Shown here: positions 25,140 to 34,105 of the stretch, piece by piece
Numbering within the stretch: position 1 is the stretch's first letter
How the letters are laid out: each line of letters starts with the position of its first letter
Assembly: GCA_036732755.1 (NCBI GenBank)
Contig: DAINBU010000008.1
Location: 20,214-84,213 of the forward strand
Direction of reading: 5' to 3'
DNA: 64,000 nucleotides
DNA from: DASRRB01 sp036732755
Lineage (GTDB): Bacteria > Planctomycetota > B15-G4 > SIAN01
Made by a program: the position numbers and the translations under genes
The notes under the pieces: generated by a model
Database searches by the model: none
What the model saw: the letters and a program-made list of their open reading frames with translations, nothing else
Told to the model about the DNA's origin: nothing

Positions 25140-26714
25140 ATGCGTCGCGACCTCGGTCTCCTCGCCGCGCTTTCGGCAACCGTCGGCCTCGCGCACCCTG
25201 CCGCGGGTCACGACGTCACCACCTGCGCGAGCGTCAACGCGAGCGGGAACGTCGGCAATCTCGGCAGCGACCTGCCGGCGCTCTCGGCGGACGGGCGCTT
25301 CGTCGCGTTCCACAGCGGCGCGAGCGATCTGGCGCCCGGCGACACGAACGCGCGCCGCGACGTCTTCGTCCGCGACCGGCTCACCGGGACCACCACCCGC
25401 GCGAGCGTCGACTCGAGCGGCAACCAGGCCGACGACGACTCCTACAACGCGTCGATCTCGGCGGACGGGCGCACCGTCGCGTTCCTCAGCATTGCGACGA
25501 CCCTCGTCCCCGGCGACTTCACCGGCCATGCGGACGCGTTCGTGCACGATCGCCAGACCGGCGCGACGGTCCGCGTGAGCGTCGACTCGAACGGGACGGC
25601 CGCGAACCTCGACACCACGTTCGCCCAGATCTCGGCCGACGGCAGCGCGGTCGTCTTCGTCTCGCGCGCGCCGAACCTCGTCGCCAGCGACACCAACAAC
25701 CGCAACGACGTCTTCGTCCACGACATGGCCAGCGGCGCGACCACGCGCGTCAGCGTGAGCAGCACGGGCACGGAGGGCGACAACGAGAGCGAGTTCGCCG
25801 CGATCTCCGCCGACGGCCGCTACGTCGCCTTCGAGAGCTGGTCCAGCAACCTCGTCGCCGGCGACACCAACCACACCCACGACGTCTTCGTCCACGACCG
25901 CTCGAACGCGACGACCGAGCGCGTGAGCCTCGACTCGAACGGCGGCGAGAGCGACGGCGACAGCCTGCACCCGTCGATCTCCGCGGACGGGCGCTGGGTC
26001 GCGTTCGAGAGCAGCTCGACCAATCTCGTGACCGGCGACACGCTCGGCGTGACCGACGTCTTCCTGCGCGACCGGCAGACCGGCACGACCACGCGCATCA
26101 GCGTCGCCTGGAACGGCGCCGAGTCGAACGGCATGAGCGACACGGCGAAGATCTCCGCCGACGGGAGCCGCATCGCCTTCGAGAGCGTGTCGCAGAACCT
26201 CGTGCCCGGCAAGGTCGGCTCGTTCCAGGACGTCTACGTCTGGGACGCCGCCACCGGGGTCATCACGCGCTCGAGCGTGAACAACTGGGGCACGCCCGCC
26301 GACGACCACTGCTATCTCGGCGGGATCTCCGGCGATGGCCGCCTCGTCGCCTTCCACTCCTTCGCCTTCTTCCTGGTCCCGAACGACACCAACAAGCGCG
26401 ACGACGTCTTCGTGCGCGGACCGGAGTTCACGCTCGAGGCCGATCCGCCGCTCGTCGCCGCCGGGCAGCAGCTCACGCTCGCGACCTTCGCCGGAGTCCC
26501 CGGGAACGGCGCGTCGCTCTGGGCGATCGACGTGAGCGGCACGCCGCTCTTCGTGCCGATCGCGTTCGGCGTCCTCCAGTCGGACGGGACCTTCGCCCTC
26601 TCGGCGACCGTGCCGCCGGGGCTGAGCTCGCTCGTCGTCACCTTCCGCGCCTACTGCATCGGCGCGGCCGGATTCCTCGAGCACAGCAACGACGCGACGG
26701 TCGTCTTCCAGTGA
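25140..26714 (+). CDS. secreted PD40/TolB-like repeat protein
   Basis: The 524-residue protein starts with a signal peptide (M-R-R-D-L then a hydrophobic stretch ending A-A-G-H). It has about eight repeats of roughly 50 residues between 25 and 430, each with S-A-D-G-R-x-V-A-F, a N-L-V x-G-D-T-N loop and D-V-F-V-x-D followed by T-T-R-x-S-V. This is a beta-propeller-like PD40 pattern; the D-T-N-x-x-x-D loops may bind calcium. Unlike the other four family members in the window, its C-terminal 95 residues form a different, Ig-like module (L-E-A-D-P-P-L-V-A-A-G-Q-Q-L-T to the end). ATG at 25140 follows GGGAG. Function is unknown. Confidence 0.88.
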   Translation: MRRDLGLLAALSATVGLAHPAAGHDVTTCASVNASGNVGNLGSDLPALSADGRFVAFHSGASDLAPGDTNARRDVFVRDRLTGTTTRASVDSSGNQADDDSYNASISADGRTVAFLSIATTLVPGDFTGHADAFVHDRQTGATVRVSVDSNGTAANLDTTFAQISADGSAVVFVSRAPNLVASDTNNRNDVFVHDMASGATTRVSVSSTGTEGDNESEFAAISADGRYVAFESWSSNLVAGDTNHTHDVFVHDRSNATTERVSLDSNGGESDGDSLHPSISADGRWVAFESSSTNLVTGDTLGVTDVFLRDRQTGTTTRISVAWNGAESNGMSDTAKISADGSRIAFESVSQNLVPGKVGSFQDVYVWDAATGVITRSSVNNWGTPADDHCYLGGISGDGRLVAFHSFAFFLVPNDTNKRDDVFVRGPEFTLEADPPLVAAGQQLTLATFAGVPGNGASLWAIDVSGTPLFVPIAFGVLQSDGTFALSATVPPGLSSLVVTFRAYCIGAAGFLEHSNDATVVFQ

Positions 26715-26767
26715 GCCGGTGATCGGCGCCGCGCGCCGCCTGCCGTGGCGCGGTCGGAGGGTGCCGC

Positions 26768-27580
26768 ATGGTGGCGACGTCCCGCGGGATCCGGAGAGCG
26801 ATCGTGTCGTGCGCATGCGTCTGCGTCCCGTGCGGATGCGGGACGATGGAGAACGGCCGGCGCTGGGCCGACGACGCGACGCTTCTGCCGAGCGCTGAAC
26901 GCCTGGGACACGCGGCGCTCGATGCGCTGACCGCGCCGGGGACATGGCTCCCGCTGGCCGGCGCCGCCGTCCTGCAGATCGACGACTGGGACGGGCGCAT
27001 CTCCGAGTGGGCGATCGAGACGACGCCGATCTTCGGCTCGGTCGAGAACGCCGAGGACGCGCGCGGCTGGACCGGGACCCTGTCCGATTCGATCTACTAC
27101 GCGAGCGTCCTCGTGACTCCGAGCGGCGAGGAGGCGGGCGGCTGGTTCGTCGACAAGGCGAAGGGCCTCGCCGTCGGCATGGGCGCGCGCGTCGTGACGC
27201 TCGTCACCACCGACCTCCTGAAGGACGCGACCGGACGCACACGTCCCAATGGCTCGGACGACGAGAGCCTCCCGTCTTCGCACGCGTCGGGCGCGTCGGT
27301 CAACGCGACGCTGACCGTCCGCAACGTCGGCGCGACGCGCTGGCCCACGCCCGTGAAGTACGCGGTCGACACCGGCGTGGTCGGGTTCGCGGCGCTCAGT
27401 TCGTGGAGCCGCGTCGAGGCGGGCGGCCACTACCCTTCCGACGTGCTGGTCGGCGCGGCGCTCGGCCACTTCCTCGGCCGCTTCTTCGACGAGGCGTTCC
27501 TGCGCCTGCCGGAAGGCGTCACCCTCGAGCCGCTCCTCGCGGACGACACTTACGGGCTCGCGCTCACGTTCCGGTTCTGA
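26768..27580 (+). CDS. PAP2-family phosphatase
   Basis: This is a PAP2/vanadium-haloperoxidase-fold phosphatase, probably acting on lipid phosphates such as undecaprenyl pyrophosphate or phosphatidate at the membrane face. All three active-site motifs are visible: K-D-A-T-G-R-T-R-P near 152, P-S-S-H-A-S near 168 and S-R-V-E-A-G-G-H-Y-P-S-D near 214. The N-terminus is Cys-rich and hydrophobic (V-S-C-A-C-V-C-V-P-C-G-C-G), so it may be a lipoprotein or signal sequence. It lacks the several membrane spans of integral PAP2 enzymes, as do other secreted PAP2 proteins. ATG at 26768 is 53 bp after the PD40 gene. Confidence 0.88.
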   Translation: MVATSRGIRRAIVSCACVCVPCGCGTMENGRRWADDATLLPSAERLGHAALDALTAPGTWLPLAGAAVLQIDDWDGRISEWAIETTPIFGSVENAEDARGWTGTLSDSIYYASVLVTPSGEEAGGWFVDKAKGLAVGMGARVVTLVTTDLLKDATGRTRPNGSDDESLPSSHASGASVNATLTVRNVGATRWPTPVKYAVDTGVVGFAALSSWSRVEAGGHYPSDVLVGAALGHFLGRFFDEAFLRLPEGVTLEPLLADDTYGLALTFRF

Positions 27581-27605
27581 CGCGATCGCGGGTCGGCGGA
27601 CGCGT

Positions 27606-28787
27606 TCAATCCTCCTCGTCCTCGACCGAGTCGTCGTCGATGTTCGCCTCGAATGGGACGAGCGCCACGCCGTCGCAGTCGGCGCAGAGGCGGCGGTCGG
27701 TCGCGTAGTGGGCGCGGCAGCGCGGGCAGAAGGAGCGGTCGCGCGCGTCGCGCGGCGCCGGCTCGGCGGCGTGCGACTTCGGTTCGATGCCGGCGTCGAG
27801 CAGCTCGCGCATGAGCTCGCGCTCGAAGGCCGTGTGGTACCACGCGGCCGCGTGCTGCACCGCCTCGGAGTGGTCGGCGAAGGAGAGCGGCCAGAGCGTC
27901 TCGCGCAGCGCGACGGTCGCGACCGCGTCGCGCGTCGCCGCGTCGCCCGCCGCGAGCGCGAGTGCGACCGGGTCGAACGCGGCGAGCGCGCCGCGCGCGT
28001 GCAGGTCGAGCGCCCGCACCGCGCCGACCGGATAGAGGACCATCGCGATCGCCGGCGCGAGCCGCCGCTGCGACTGCTCGGGACGCAGCTGCCGCTCGGC
28101 GCGCCGCCACGTCGTGACCACGCCGATCGTCGCGACGAGCCACGCCCCGAGCAGCCACGGCCCCGAGACCATGAGCCCCCACCGGTAGGCCGCGACGGGG
28201 AGCGCGACGCCGAGCACCAGGAAGAGCGCCGCGACCGCGAAGCGCAGCGGGAGCGTCGCGCTCTTCAGCGCCTGGAAGCACGCGCGCGCCGCGGGCACGG
28301 CGAGCCGCTCCGCGATCCAGCCGTGGATCGCGGCGGAGCGCTCCTCCAGCGGACGCGCGGCGATCGCCGCGAGCGAGCGGGCGAACGCCGCCGCCGCCGC
28401 GTCCGAATCGAGCCGCGCGACGACCTCCGCGCCGGCCTTCACGCGCTTGCCGTCGGAAACGATCGCGAGCTTCGGCTCGAAGGCGATCCAGCGGGCGCCG
28501 CGCGCCGCGGAGAGGACGCGCCCCTTGCGCGGCCCGTCCCAGGCGACGAACCCCTCGGGGGCGAGCGCGATCGGGAAGGGGAGCGCGAGGAGCTGCGGCG
28601 TCGCGGGCAGCAGCAGCGGCGCGCGCACGAACCAGGTCTCGCCGCTCTCGACCCACGTACGCACGACGTCGCGCAGCCCCCCTTGCCCGCGCGGCACGAA
28701 GAGCCACGCGCCGGCCGGCACGCACCAGGTGCTCTCGTAGAGGTAGAGGGCGAGCAGGACGAGGAAGAGCTCGTCGAGGGCGCTCAT
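27606..28787 (-). CDS. membrane protein with C-terminal zinc ribbon, unknown
   Basis: I do not recognise the family. The 393-residue protein has an N-terminal hydrophobic helix, a soluble region about 30-185, two or three spans at about 190-240, another soluble part, and a C-terminal zinc ribbon with C-P-R-C and C-A-D-C pairs at about 355-375, ending in an acidic D/E-rich tail. The two Cys pairs could bind one zinc ion. It is the last gene of a four-gene minus-strand run, 31 bp after the DUF2167 gene. Convergent with the PAP2 gene, 25 bp apart. Confidence 0.75.
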   Translation of the reverse strand: MSALDELFLVLLALYLYESTWCVPAGAWLFVPRGQGGLRDVVRTWVESGETWFVRAPLLLPATPQLLALPFPIALAPEGFVAWDGPRKGRVLSAARGARWIAFEPKLAIVSDGKRVKAGAEVVARLDSDAAAAAFARSLAAIAARPLEERSAAIHGWIAERLAVPAARACFQALKSATLPLRFAVAALFLVLGVALPVAAYRWGLMVSGPWLLGAWLVATIGVVTTWRRAERQLRPEQSQRRLAPAIAMVLYPVGAVRALDLHARGALAAFDPVALALAAGDAATRDAVATVALRETLWPLSFADHSEAVQHAAAWYHTAFERELMRELLDAGIEPKSHAAEPAPRDARDRSFCPRCRAHYATDRRLCADCDGVALVPFEANIDDDSVEDEED

Positions 28788-28818
28788 GCCACCAGCCGCC
28801 CCCGAGCGCGGAGGGCCC

Positions 28819-29757
28819 TCACGCGGCCGGATTCGGCGATTGCTTCGAGCGGCCCGTGATCTTGCGCCACAGCGCGGCGACGCCGACGCCGACCGCGATC
28901 AGGATCTTGTAGAGGTACTTGAAGATCCCGGCCTTCCAGCCGAGCGCCGCGGCGCCGCCGACGATCAGCGTCGTGAGCGTCGCTTCGGCGATCGGATCGC
29001 CCGGCTTCACCTCGTCGTAGCGCTGGCCGGGATTCATCGAGAGGGCGCCGAGCACCTCGCGGAACTGCGGGAGCGCCTTCTCGAAATCGCCGGCGCCGCA
29101 GACGAGGATCGCCGACACCATGCCGACGCGCGACAGGCAGCGCACCTCGTAGTTGACGAGCTCGCCTTCGACGCTGCGCAGGCGCAACCCCCATTCGAGA
29201 TTGTGGGTCTGCTCGTCGTAGTGCGGCGGCACGGCCCACGCGACGACCTCGAGCTCCGAGAAGCCGCGCTTGCTCCGCTCCTTGTTGCCCGCCGCGCACT
29301 CCTCCTGCTTCTGCTCGAGCATCTCCTCGGCGTCGAGCTCGTGCTTGTCGTCGTCCTTCACGTGGCCCGACTTCAAGTAGGAGAAATAGGCGGTCCAGGT
29401 CGGCAGGCGCAGCGCCTGCACCGTCGCGAACTCGGAGCCGTCCGCGATGTTCTCGTTCGCCTCGAGGAAGCGGCGCGTCCCCTCCTTGCCCGTGTATGCG
29501 ACTCCGGCCGGGACGGCGAGCTTCGCGACGTCGCCGATCGGGCCGTCGCACGGCCCCTCCTCCCAGTCGATCTTCGCGTCGACCGACCGCAGCCACTTGC
29601 GGAAGGCCTCGGTCGTTTCGGTATCCGGCTCGTCGCCGTCGGTCTTCGCCGCGTCGTGCGGCTCTTGCGTCTTCCCTTCGTGCTTCCCGTCCTGCGCGGC
29701 GGCAGGCAGGGTGGACAGTGCCAGGGCGACGGCGGGCAGGAGCAGTCGTCGGAGCAT
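28819..29757 (-). CDS. DUF2167 membrane-anchored protein
   Basis: This fits DUF2167: a signal peptide (ending about A-A-A-Q), a soluble domain with A-V-P-A-G-V-A-Y-T-G-K-E-G-T-R-R-F-L-E (about 85-105), a W-T-A-Y-F-S-Y-L-K-S-G-H-V-K-D-D segment near 125 and a D-E-Q-T-H-N-L-E-W-G-L-R-L segment near 180, and one or two hydrophobic helices at about 255-300 near the C-terminus. The family's function is unknown; it is a periplasmic-domain membrane protein. ATG at 29757 gives the signal peptide, and the longer frame upstream would add a charged leader. It lies 45 bp downstream of the PLP-enzyme gene. Confidence 0.87.
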   Translation of the reverse strand: MLRRLLLPAVALALSTLPAAAQDGKHEGKTQEPHDAAKTDGDEPDTETTEAFRKWLRSVDAKIDWEEGPCDGPIGDVAKLAVPAGVAYTGKEGTRRFLEANENIADGSEFATVQALRLPTWTAYFSYLKSGHVKDDDKHELDAEEMLEQKQEECAAGNKERSKRGFSELEVVAWAVPPHYDEQTHNLEWGLRLRSVEGELVNYEVRCLSRVGMVSAILVCGAGDFEKALPQFREVLGALSMNPGQRYDEVKPGDPIAEATLTTLIVGGAAALGWKAGIFKYLYKILIAVGVGVAALWRKITGRSKQSPNPAA

Positions 29758-29802
29758 GGGGTTCCCCTCGCGGCGCGATTCTTCCGGTGCGCGCTGCACC
29801 GT

Positions 29803-30954
29803 TCAACGCTGGAGATCGTGGGCGCGGCCGGCGACGGCGACGATCTCGAGGATGCGCCCCTTCTCGATCAGCACCGCCTGCTCGGCCAGGTTCACTGTCG
29901 GACAGACGTGGCGCGGCACTAAATGGAGAGGGGTCCCGCGCGGAGGCGGGGGGCCGCTCGTCACGTCCAGGGGGAGGTGCTCCTCGCTGGGCCGCCCGGC
30001 GACGAGCTCGGGGCGGCCGAGCACGATCGCGCACGGGTCCCCCGTTTCGGCCGCGAGCGACTTGCTCCCGGCGTCGCAGGTGACGCGCGCGAGCGACGGC
30101 CGGCTGACGACGCGCGCCAGGACGACGGCGGCGGGCACGAGGTCGAGCTCGGGCGTCTCGTCGGCCGAGCGCTGGTCGTGGAAGACGACGGTGCCGGGCG
30201 AGACGCGATGGAGCGGCGCGCCGCGCTCGCGGAACGGCGCGAAGTCGAGCGCAGGGCGCAGCGTCGGCATGCCGCTCGTGATGATCTCGCCGACGACGAC
30301 GCCTTCGTGGCGCAGCCGCGCGACCAATTCCATCAGCCGCGCGTAGGTCGCGTGCGCCTTCTCCCGGCGCGGCGCGTAGTCGACGTCGTGGATGTGGCCG
30401 TCGTAGAAGTGGATGCCGCGGAAGCGCTCGCCCGCGCGCAGCGCGATGGCGGCGATGCGCTCCGCGCCGGCCGGGTCGAGACCGGTGCGGTCCATGCCGG
30501 GGTTCACGTCGACGAAGAGGCCGAGCTCGCGCGGCGTCGCCGCCACGTCCTCCGGCTCCTCGCAAAGCTGCGCGAGCCCCGTCTCCGGGAAGCGGCGCGC
30601 GAGGTCGCCGAGGCGCTGGCGCGCCGGATCGACGCACGGGTAGGCGACGAGGAGGTCGGCGCCGCGCACGTTCTCCGCGCGCAGCACCTCGAGCATGAGC
30701 GCCGCCTCGCGCGTCGTCGCGCACTTGAACTGCCGCACGCCCGCGCGCACCAGCTCGCGCCAGACCGGCGCGATCTTGGTCGTCTTCAAGTGCGGTCGCC
30801 AGCGCGCCGGATCGCCGCCGCAGCAGGCGAGGATCGTGCGGATGTTGCGGCGCACCGCGTCCATCTCGATCAGCAGCGCCGGCGAGAGCAGCCGGTCGAG
30901 CTCGGCGTCGGGCAGCGTGAAGGGCGCGGGCGAGGCGTTCGCGAGGCGGCTCAT
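29803..30954 (-). CDS. D-threonine aldolase / D-serine dehydratase-like PLP enzyme
   Basis: This is a fold-type III, pyridoxal-phosphate enzyme of the DSD1/D-threonine aldolase group acting on D-hydroxy-amino acids. The N-terminal alanine-racemase-like barrel carries the PLP lysine in R-P-H-L-K-T-T-K near residue 57; G-M-D-R-T-G near 153 and H-F-Y-D-G-H near 190 follow. The C-terminal domain has the metal-binding His and Cys in R-H-V-C-P-T-V-N-L near 355, as in D-serine dehydratase. It is 383 residues long, normal for the family. ATG at 30954 overlaps the HAD stop by 4 bp (ATGA). Which D-amino acid it uses cannot be seen; a link to wall D-amino acids is possible. Confidence 0.9.
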   Translation of the reverse strand: MSRLANASPAPFTLPDAELDRLLSPALLIEMDAVRRNIRTILACCGGDPARWRPHLKTTKIAPVWRELVRAGVRQFKCATTREAALMLEVLRAENVRGADLLVAYPCVDPARQRLGDLARRFPETGLAQLCEEPEDVAATPRELGLFVDVNPGMDRTGLDPAGAERIAAIALRAGERFRGIHFYDGHIHDVDYAPRREKAHATYARLMELVARLRHEGVVVGEIITSGMPTLRPALDFAPFRERGAPLHRVSPGTVVFHDQRSADETPELDLVPAAVVLARVVSRPSLARVTCDAGSKSLAAETGDPCAIVLGRPELVAGRPSEEHLPLDVTSGPPPPRGTPLHLVPRHVCPTVNLAEQAVLIEKGRILEIVAVAGRAHDLQR

Positions 30955-31571
30955 GGCAGCACTCCCACCCGGGCAAGGTCGGCGCGCAGCGTGTTCGCGT
31001 CGCGGAAGCGTAGCGCCCGCATGCCGAGGCGCGCCGCCGCCACGACGTTGCGCTCGGCGTCGTCGACGAAGACGCAGTCGCCCGGCGCGACTTCGAGCGT
31101 GCGCGCCGCGTGCAGGAACGCTTCGGGGTCGGGCTTGCGGTGGCGCGTGCGACACGAGACGAACGACCAGTCGGCGTAGCGCGCGAGGCCGACCCGCTGC
31201 TCGACCTGCTCCCACCAGCACGGATAGTTGCTGAGCAGGTGGGGCCGCACGCCCGCGGCGTTGAGCTCGAGCAGCAGCGGCTCGACGCCGTCGAGGAAGC
31301 GGAACGCCTCGGTGAAGGCGCGCCGCAGCGCCGCCTGGTCGTAGCGCCGACCGTCCGCGAAGAAGCGGTCGAGGAAGGCCTGCTCGGTGAGGTCGTCGCA
31401 TTCGAACTCGACCCACGCGGTCGGGTGCTTCTGCGCGATCACCTCTTCGAGCGACATCCCGAGGGCGCGGGGCACTTCGACGTAGAAGGGGTCGTGGACC
31501 AGCGTCCCCATGACGTCGAGCAGCAGCGGCGTCCGGGCGGCGTCGGGCGGGCGCATCGGATGGGTTCGCAT
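30951..31571 (-). CDS. HAD-superfamily hydrolase with Met at the acid/base position
   Basis: The 206-residue HAD hydrolase shows motif I as L-L-L-D-V-M-G-T-L, so the usual second Asp (acid/base) is Met. Motif II is L-L-S-N-Y, motif III K-P-D-P-E-A-F and motif IV V-F-V-D-D-A. The segment after motif I (H-D-P-F-Y-V-E-V-P) and Q-K-H-P-T-A-W-V-E-F-E match, from memory, a plant-plastid and cyanobacterial HAD subgroup with D-V-M-D-T that includes an FMN hydrolase. A flavin-mononucleotide or related phosphatase role is therefore possible but unproven. Start is ATG at 31571 or 31556. It is the first gene of the four-gene minus-strand run. Confidence 0.87.
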   Translation of the reverse strand: MRTHPMRPPDAARTPLLLDVMGTLVHDPFYVEVPRALGMSLEEVIAQKHPTAWVEFECDDLTEQAFLDRFFADGRRYDQAALRRAFTEAFRFLDGVEPLLLELNAAGVRPHLLSNYPCWWEQVEQRVGLARYADWSFVSCRTRHRKPDPEAFLHAARTLEVAPGDCVFVDDAERNVVAAARLGMRALRFRDANTLRADLARVGVLP

Positions 31572-31629
31572 GGGGCGTCGGGCGCGGCATCCTACGCGCC
31601 TTCGTCCACGGGAGGAGGCGGGAGAGACC

Positions 31630-34092
31630 ATGGTCCAGCGGCGGCTCGCGGTCGGTTTCTTCGGGGTGGCGGCGCTCGGCGTCGCGGGCTGCGGCGGTCC
31701 GGACGTCCCGACGCCGATGCCGACGACCGCGCCGGCGCGCGCGCCGGCCGCGGCGACGACGAAGTCTCCGGCCGACGTCCTGAGCGAGCTGTCGCCCTGG
31801 ATCGAGCACGAGCTCGCGCGCGCGGCGATCCCCGGCTTCGCGATCGCGCTCGTCGACGGCGGCGGGCATACGTCGACGCGCTGCTTCGGGCGCGCGTCCG
31901 AGAGCGGCGCCGCGCCGGCGGATGCGGCGTCGCTCTGGCGCGTCGGCTCGGTCTCGAAGATGTTCACCGACATGGCGGTGATGCAGCTCGTCGAGGAGGG
32001 GCGGCTCGACCTCGACGCGCCGGTCACCAAGGTCCTCCCGGAATTCCATCCGAAGAACCCGTTCGGCGCGCCGATCACGCTGCGCCAGCTCATGGCCCAC
32101 CGCGCCGGGCTCGTCCGCGAGCCGCCGCGCGGCAGCTACTTCGACGCCTCGTCGCCGTCGCTCGCCGACACGGTCGCGAGCCTGAACGAGACGGCGCTCG
32201 TCCACGCCCCCGGCACGAAGTCGAAGTACAGCAACGCCGGCATCGCGGTCGTGGGCCGTGTCGTCGAGGTCGTGACGCGCCAGCCGTTCGCGCAGGTCGT
32301 GCGCGAGCGCGTGCTCGTGCCGATGGGGCTGACGCGCAGCTCCTTCGAAGCGACGCCCGAGGTGCGCGCCCACCGCGTCGCCGCGCAGATGTGGACCTAC
32401 TGGGGCGCGCCGTTCGCCGCGCCGACCTTCGAGCTCGGGATGGCGCCGGCGGGCAGCCTCTACGCCCCCATCGACGACCTCGCGACGGCGCTGCGCTTCT
32501 TCCTCGACCGCAGCCGCACGCCCGATCCCCAAGATGGGAGCGCTCCGGCCAACGCGCCGCCGCGCGTGATCACGCGCGCGTCGCTCGACGAGATGTGGAA
32601 GCCGCAGTTCTCGACCGCGGAAAGCACCGGCGGCTACGGGCTCGGCTTCGGGATCGGGACCTTTGACGGGCGGCGCACCGTTGGCCACGACGGCGCGATC
32701 TACGGCTTCTCGACCGAGCTGAAGCTCCTGCCCGAGGAGCGGCTCGGCGTCGCGGCGGTCGCTTCACTCGACGTCGCCCACGGGACGGTCGGGAAGATCG
32801 TCACCGCCGCGCTCGAAGCGCTGCTCGCCGCGAAAGCGGGCCGGCCGGCCAAGCCGCCGGCGACGAACGGCGACGTCGACGCCGCGTTCGCGCGCGCCTG
32901 CGCCGGGACCTACCAGAGCGAGGACGGCCGCGCGCACGCGGAGCTCTTCGAGCAGCACGGCGAGCTCTGGCTCCAGAGCGGGGCGTGGCGCGCGCGCGTG
33001 CGTCCCAACCTCGAGGGTGCCTACACCGTCGACGACCGCATCGAGGCGGGGCGGACCGTGCAGATCCCGAAGGCGGGGCAGTCGCTCAAGATCGGGAGCG
33101 TCGCCTACGCGCGGGTCGCCGACGCGCGGCCGAAGCCGGCGCCCGCCGAATTCGCGGCGCTGATCGGCGAGTACGGCTTCGACCACAACGTCCTCTTCGT
33201 CTACGAGAAGGCGGGCCGCCTCCACGCGCTGATCGAGTGGTTCTTCGAGTACCCGCTGACCCATGTCGAAGGCGAGGTCTACGGCTTCCCTGACAGCGGC
33301 CTCTACTCCGGCGAGACGATCCTCTTCCGACATGCGGTCGAGGGTGATGCGAAGAGCCCCGTCGTCGCGGCGATCGCCGCCGGCGTCGCCTTCCCGCGCC
33401 GCGCGGTCGGCACCGAGGAGGGGGTGACGTTCAAGATCGCGCCGCTGAAGCCGGCCGAGACGCTGCGCAAAGAGGCGCTCGCCGCCGCGCCGGCGCCCGA
33501 GATCGCGGCGCTCGAAGGCAAGCGCAAGCCCGACCTCGTCGAGCTCGTGAAGATCGACCCGTCGCTCCATCTGGACGTCCGCTACGCGACCGAGAACAAC
33601 TTCATGGGCGCCGTCTTCTACGAGGAGGCGCGCGCCTTCCTGCAGCGGCCCGCCGCCGAGGCGCTGAAGCGGGCGCAGCAGAAGCTCCAGAAGTCCGGCT
33701 TCGGCCTGCTGATCCACGACGGCTACCGGCCGTGGTTCGTGACGCGGATGTTCTGGGACGGGACGCCGGCCGAGCACCACGACATGGTCGCCGACCCCTC
33801 GAAGGGCTCGCGCCACAACCGCGGCTGCGCCGTCGACCTGACGCTGTGCGACCCGCAGAGCGGCGCGCCCCTGCGCATGCCGTCGGGCTACGACGAGTTC
33901 AGCGACCGCGCCAACCCCTGGTACCCCGGCGGCACGAGCGAGCAGCGCTGGCTGCGCGACACGCTACGCCGCGCCATGGAGTCGGAAGGCTTCACCGTCT
34001 ACGAGAACGAGTGGTGGCACTACGACTTCGAGGCGTGGAAGGAGTATCCGGTGCTGAACAAGAAGTTCGCGGAGCTCGCGAGCAGACCGTGA
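31630..34092 (+). CDS. lipoprotein: serine hydrolase fused to VanX-type D-Ala-D-Ala dipeptidase
   Basis: This 820-residue protein starts with a lipoprotein signal (lipobox L-G-V-A-G-C near 20). Residues about 45-390 are a beta-lactamase-family serine hydrolase with S-V-S-K near 108, Y-S-N near 200 and G-H-D-G-A near 354. A middle region of about 410-600 looks like two small beta domains of the kind that follow such hydrolases. The last 210 residues are a zinc D-Ala-D-Ala dipeptidase (peptidase M15D, VanX/DdpX): S-R-H-N-R-G-C-A-V-D-L near 726 and E-W-W-H-Y near 793 supply the metal ligands and catalytic Glu. It would act on wall peptides or dipeptides on the outer face. VanX proteins are normally cytoplasmic, so a secreted fused form fits scavenging rather than resistance. 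ATG at 31630. Confidence 0.92.
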   Translation: MVQRRLAVGFFGVAALGVAGCGGPDVPTPMPTTAPARAPAAATTKSPADVLSELSPWIEHELARAAIPGFAIALVDGGGHTSTRCFGRASESGAAPADAASLWRVGSVSKMFTDMAVMQLVEEGRLDLDAPVTKVLPEFHPKNPFGAPITLRQLMAHRAGLVREPPRGSYFDASSPSLADTVASLNETALVHAPGTKSKYSNAGIAVVGRVVEVVTRQPFAQVVRERVLVPMGLTRSSFEATPEVRAHRVAAQMWTYWGAPFAAPTFELGMAPAGSLYAPIDDLATALRFFLDRSRTPDPQDGSAPANAPPRVITRASLDEMWKPQFSTAESTGGYGLGFGIGTFDGRRTVGHDGAIYGFSTELKLLPEERLGVAAVASLDVAHGTVGKIVTAALEALLAAKAGRPAKPPATNGDVDAAFARACAGTYQSEDGRAHAELFEQHGELWLQSGAWRARVRPNLEGAYTVDDRIEAGRTVQIPKAGQSLKIGSVAYARVADARPKPAPAEFAALIGEYGFDHNVLFVYEKAGRLHALIEWFFEYPLTHVEGEVYGFPDSGLYSGETILFRHAVEGDAKSPVVAAIAAGVAFPRRAVGTEEGVTFKIAPLKPAETLRKEALAAAPAPEIAALEGKRKPDLVELVKIDPSLHLDVRYATENNFMGAVFYEEARAFLQRPAAEALKRAQQKLQKSGFGLLIHDGYRPWFVTRMFWDGTPAEHHDMVADPSKGSRHNRGCAVDLTLCDPQSGAPLRMPSGYDEFSDRANPWYPGGTSEQRWLRDTLRRAMESEGFTVYENEWWHYDFEAWKEYPVLNKKFAELASRP

Positions 34093-34105
34093 GGAGGCCG
34101 TCCCC

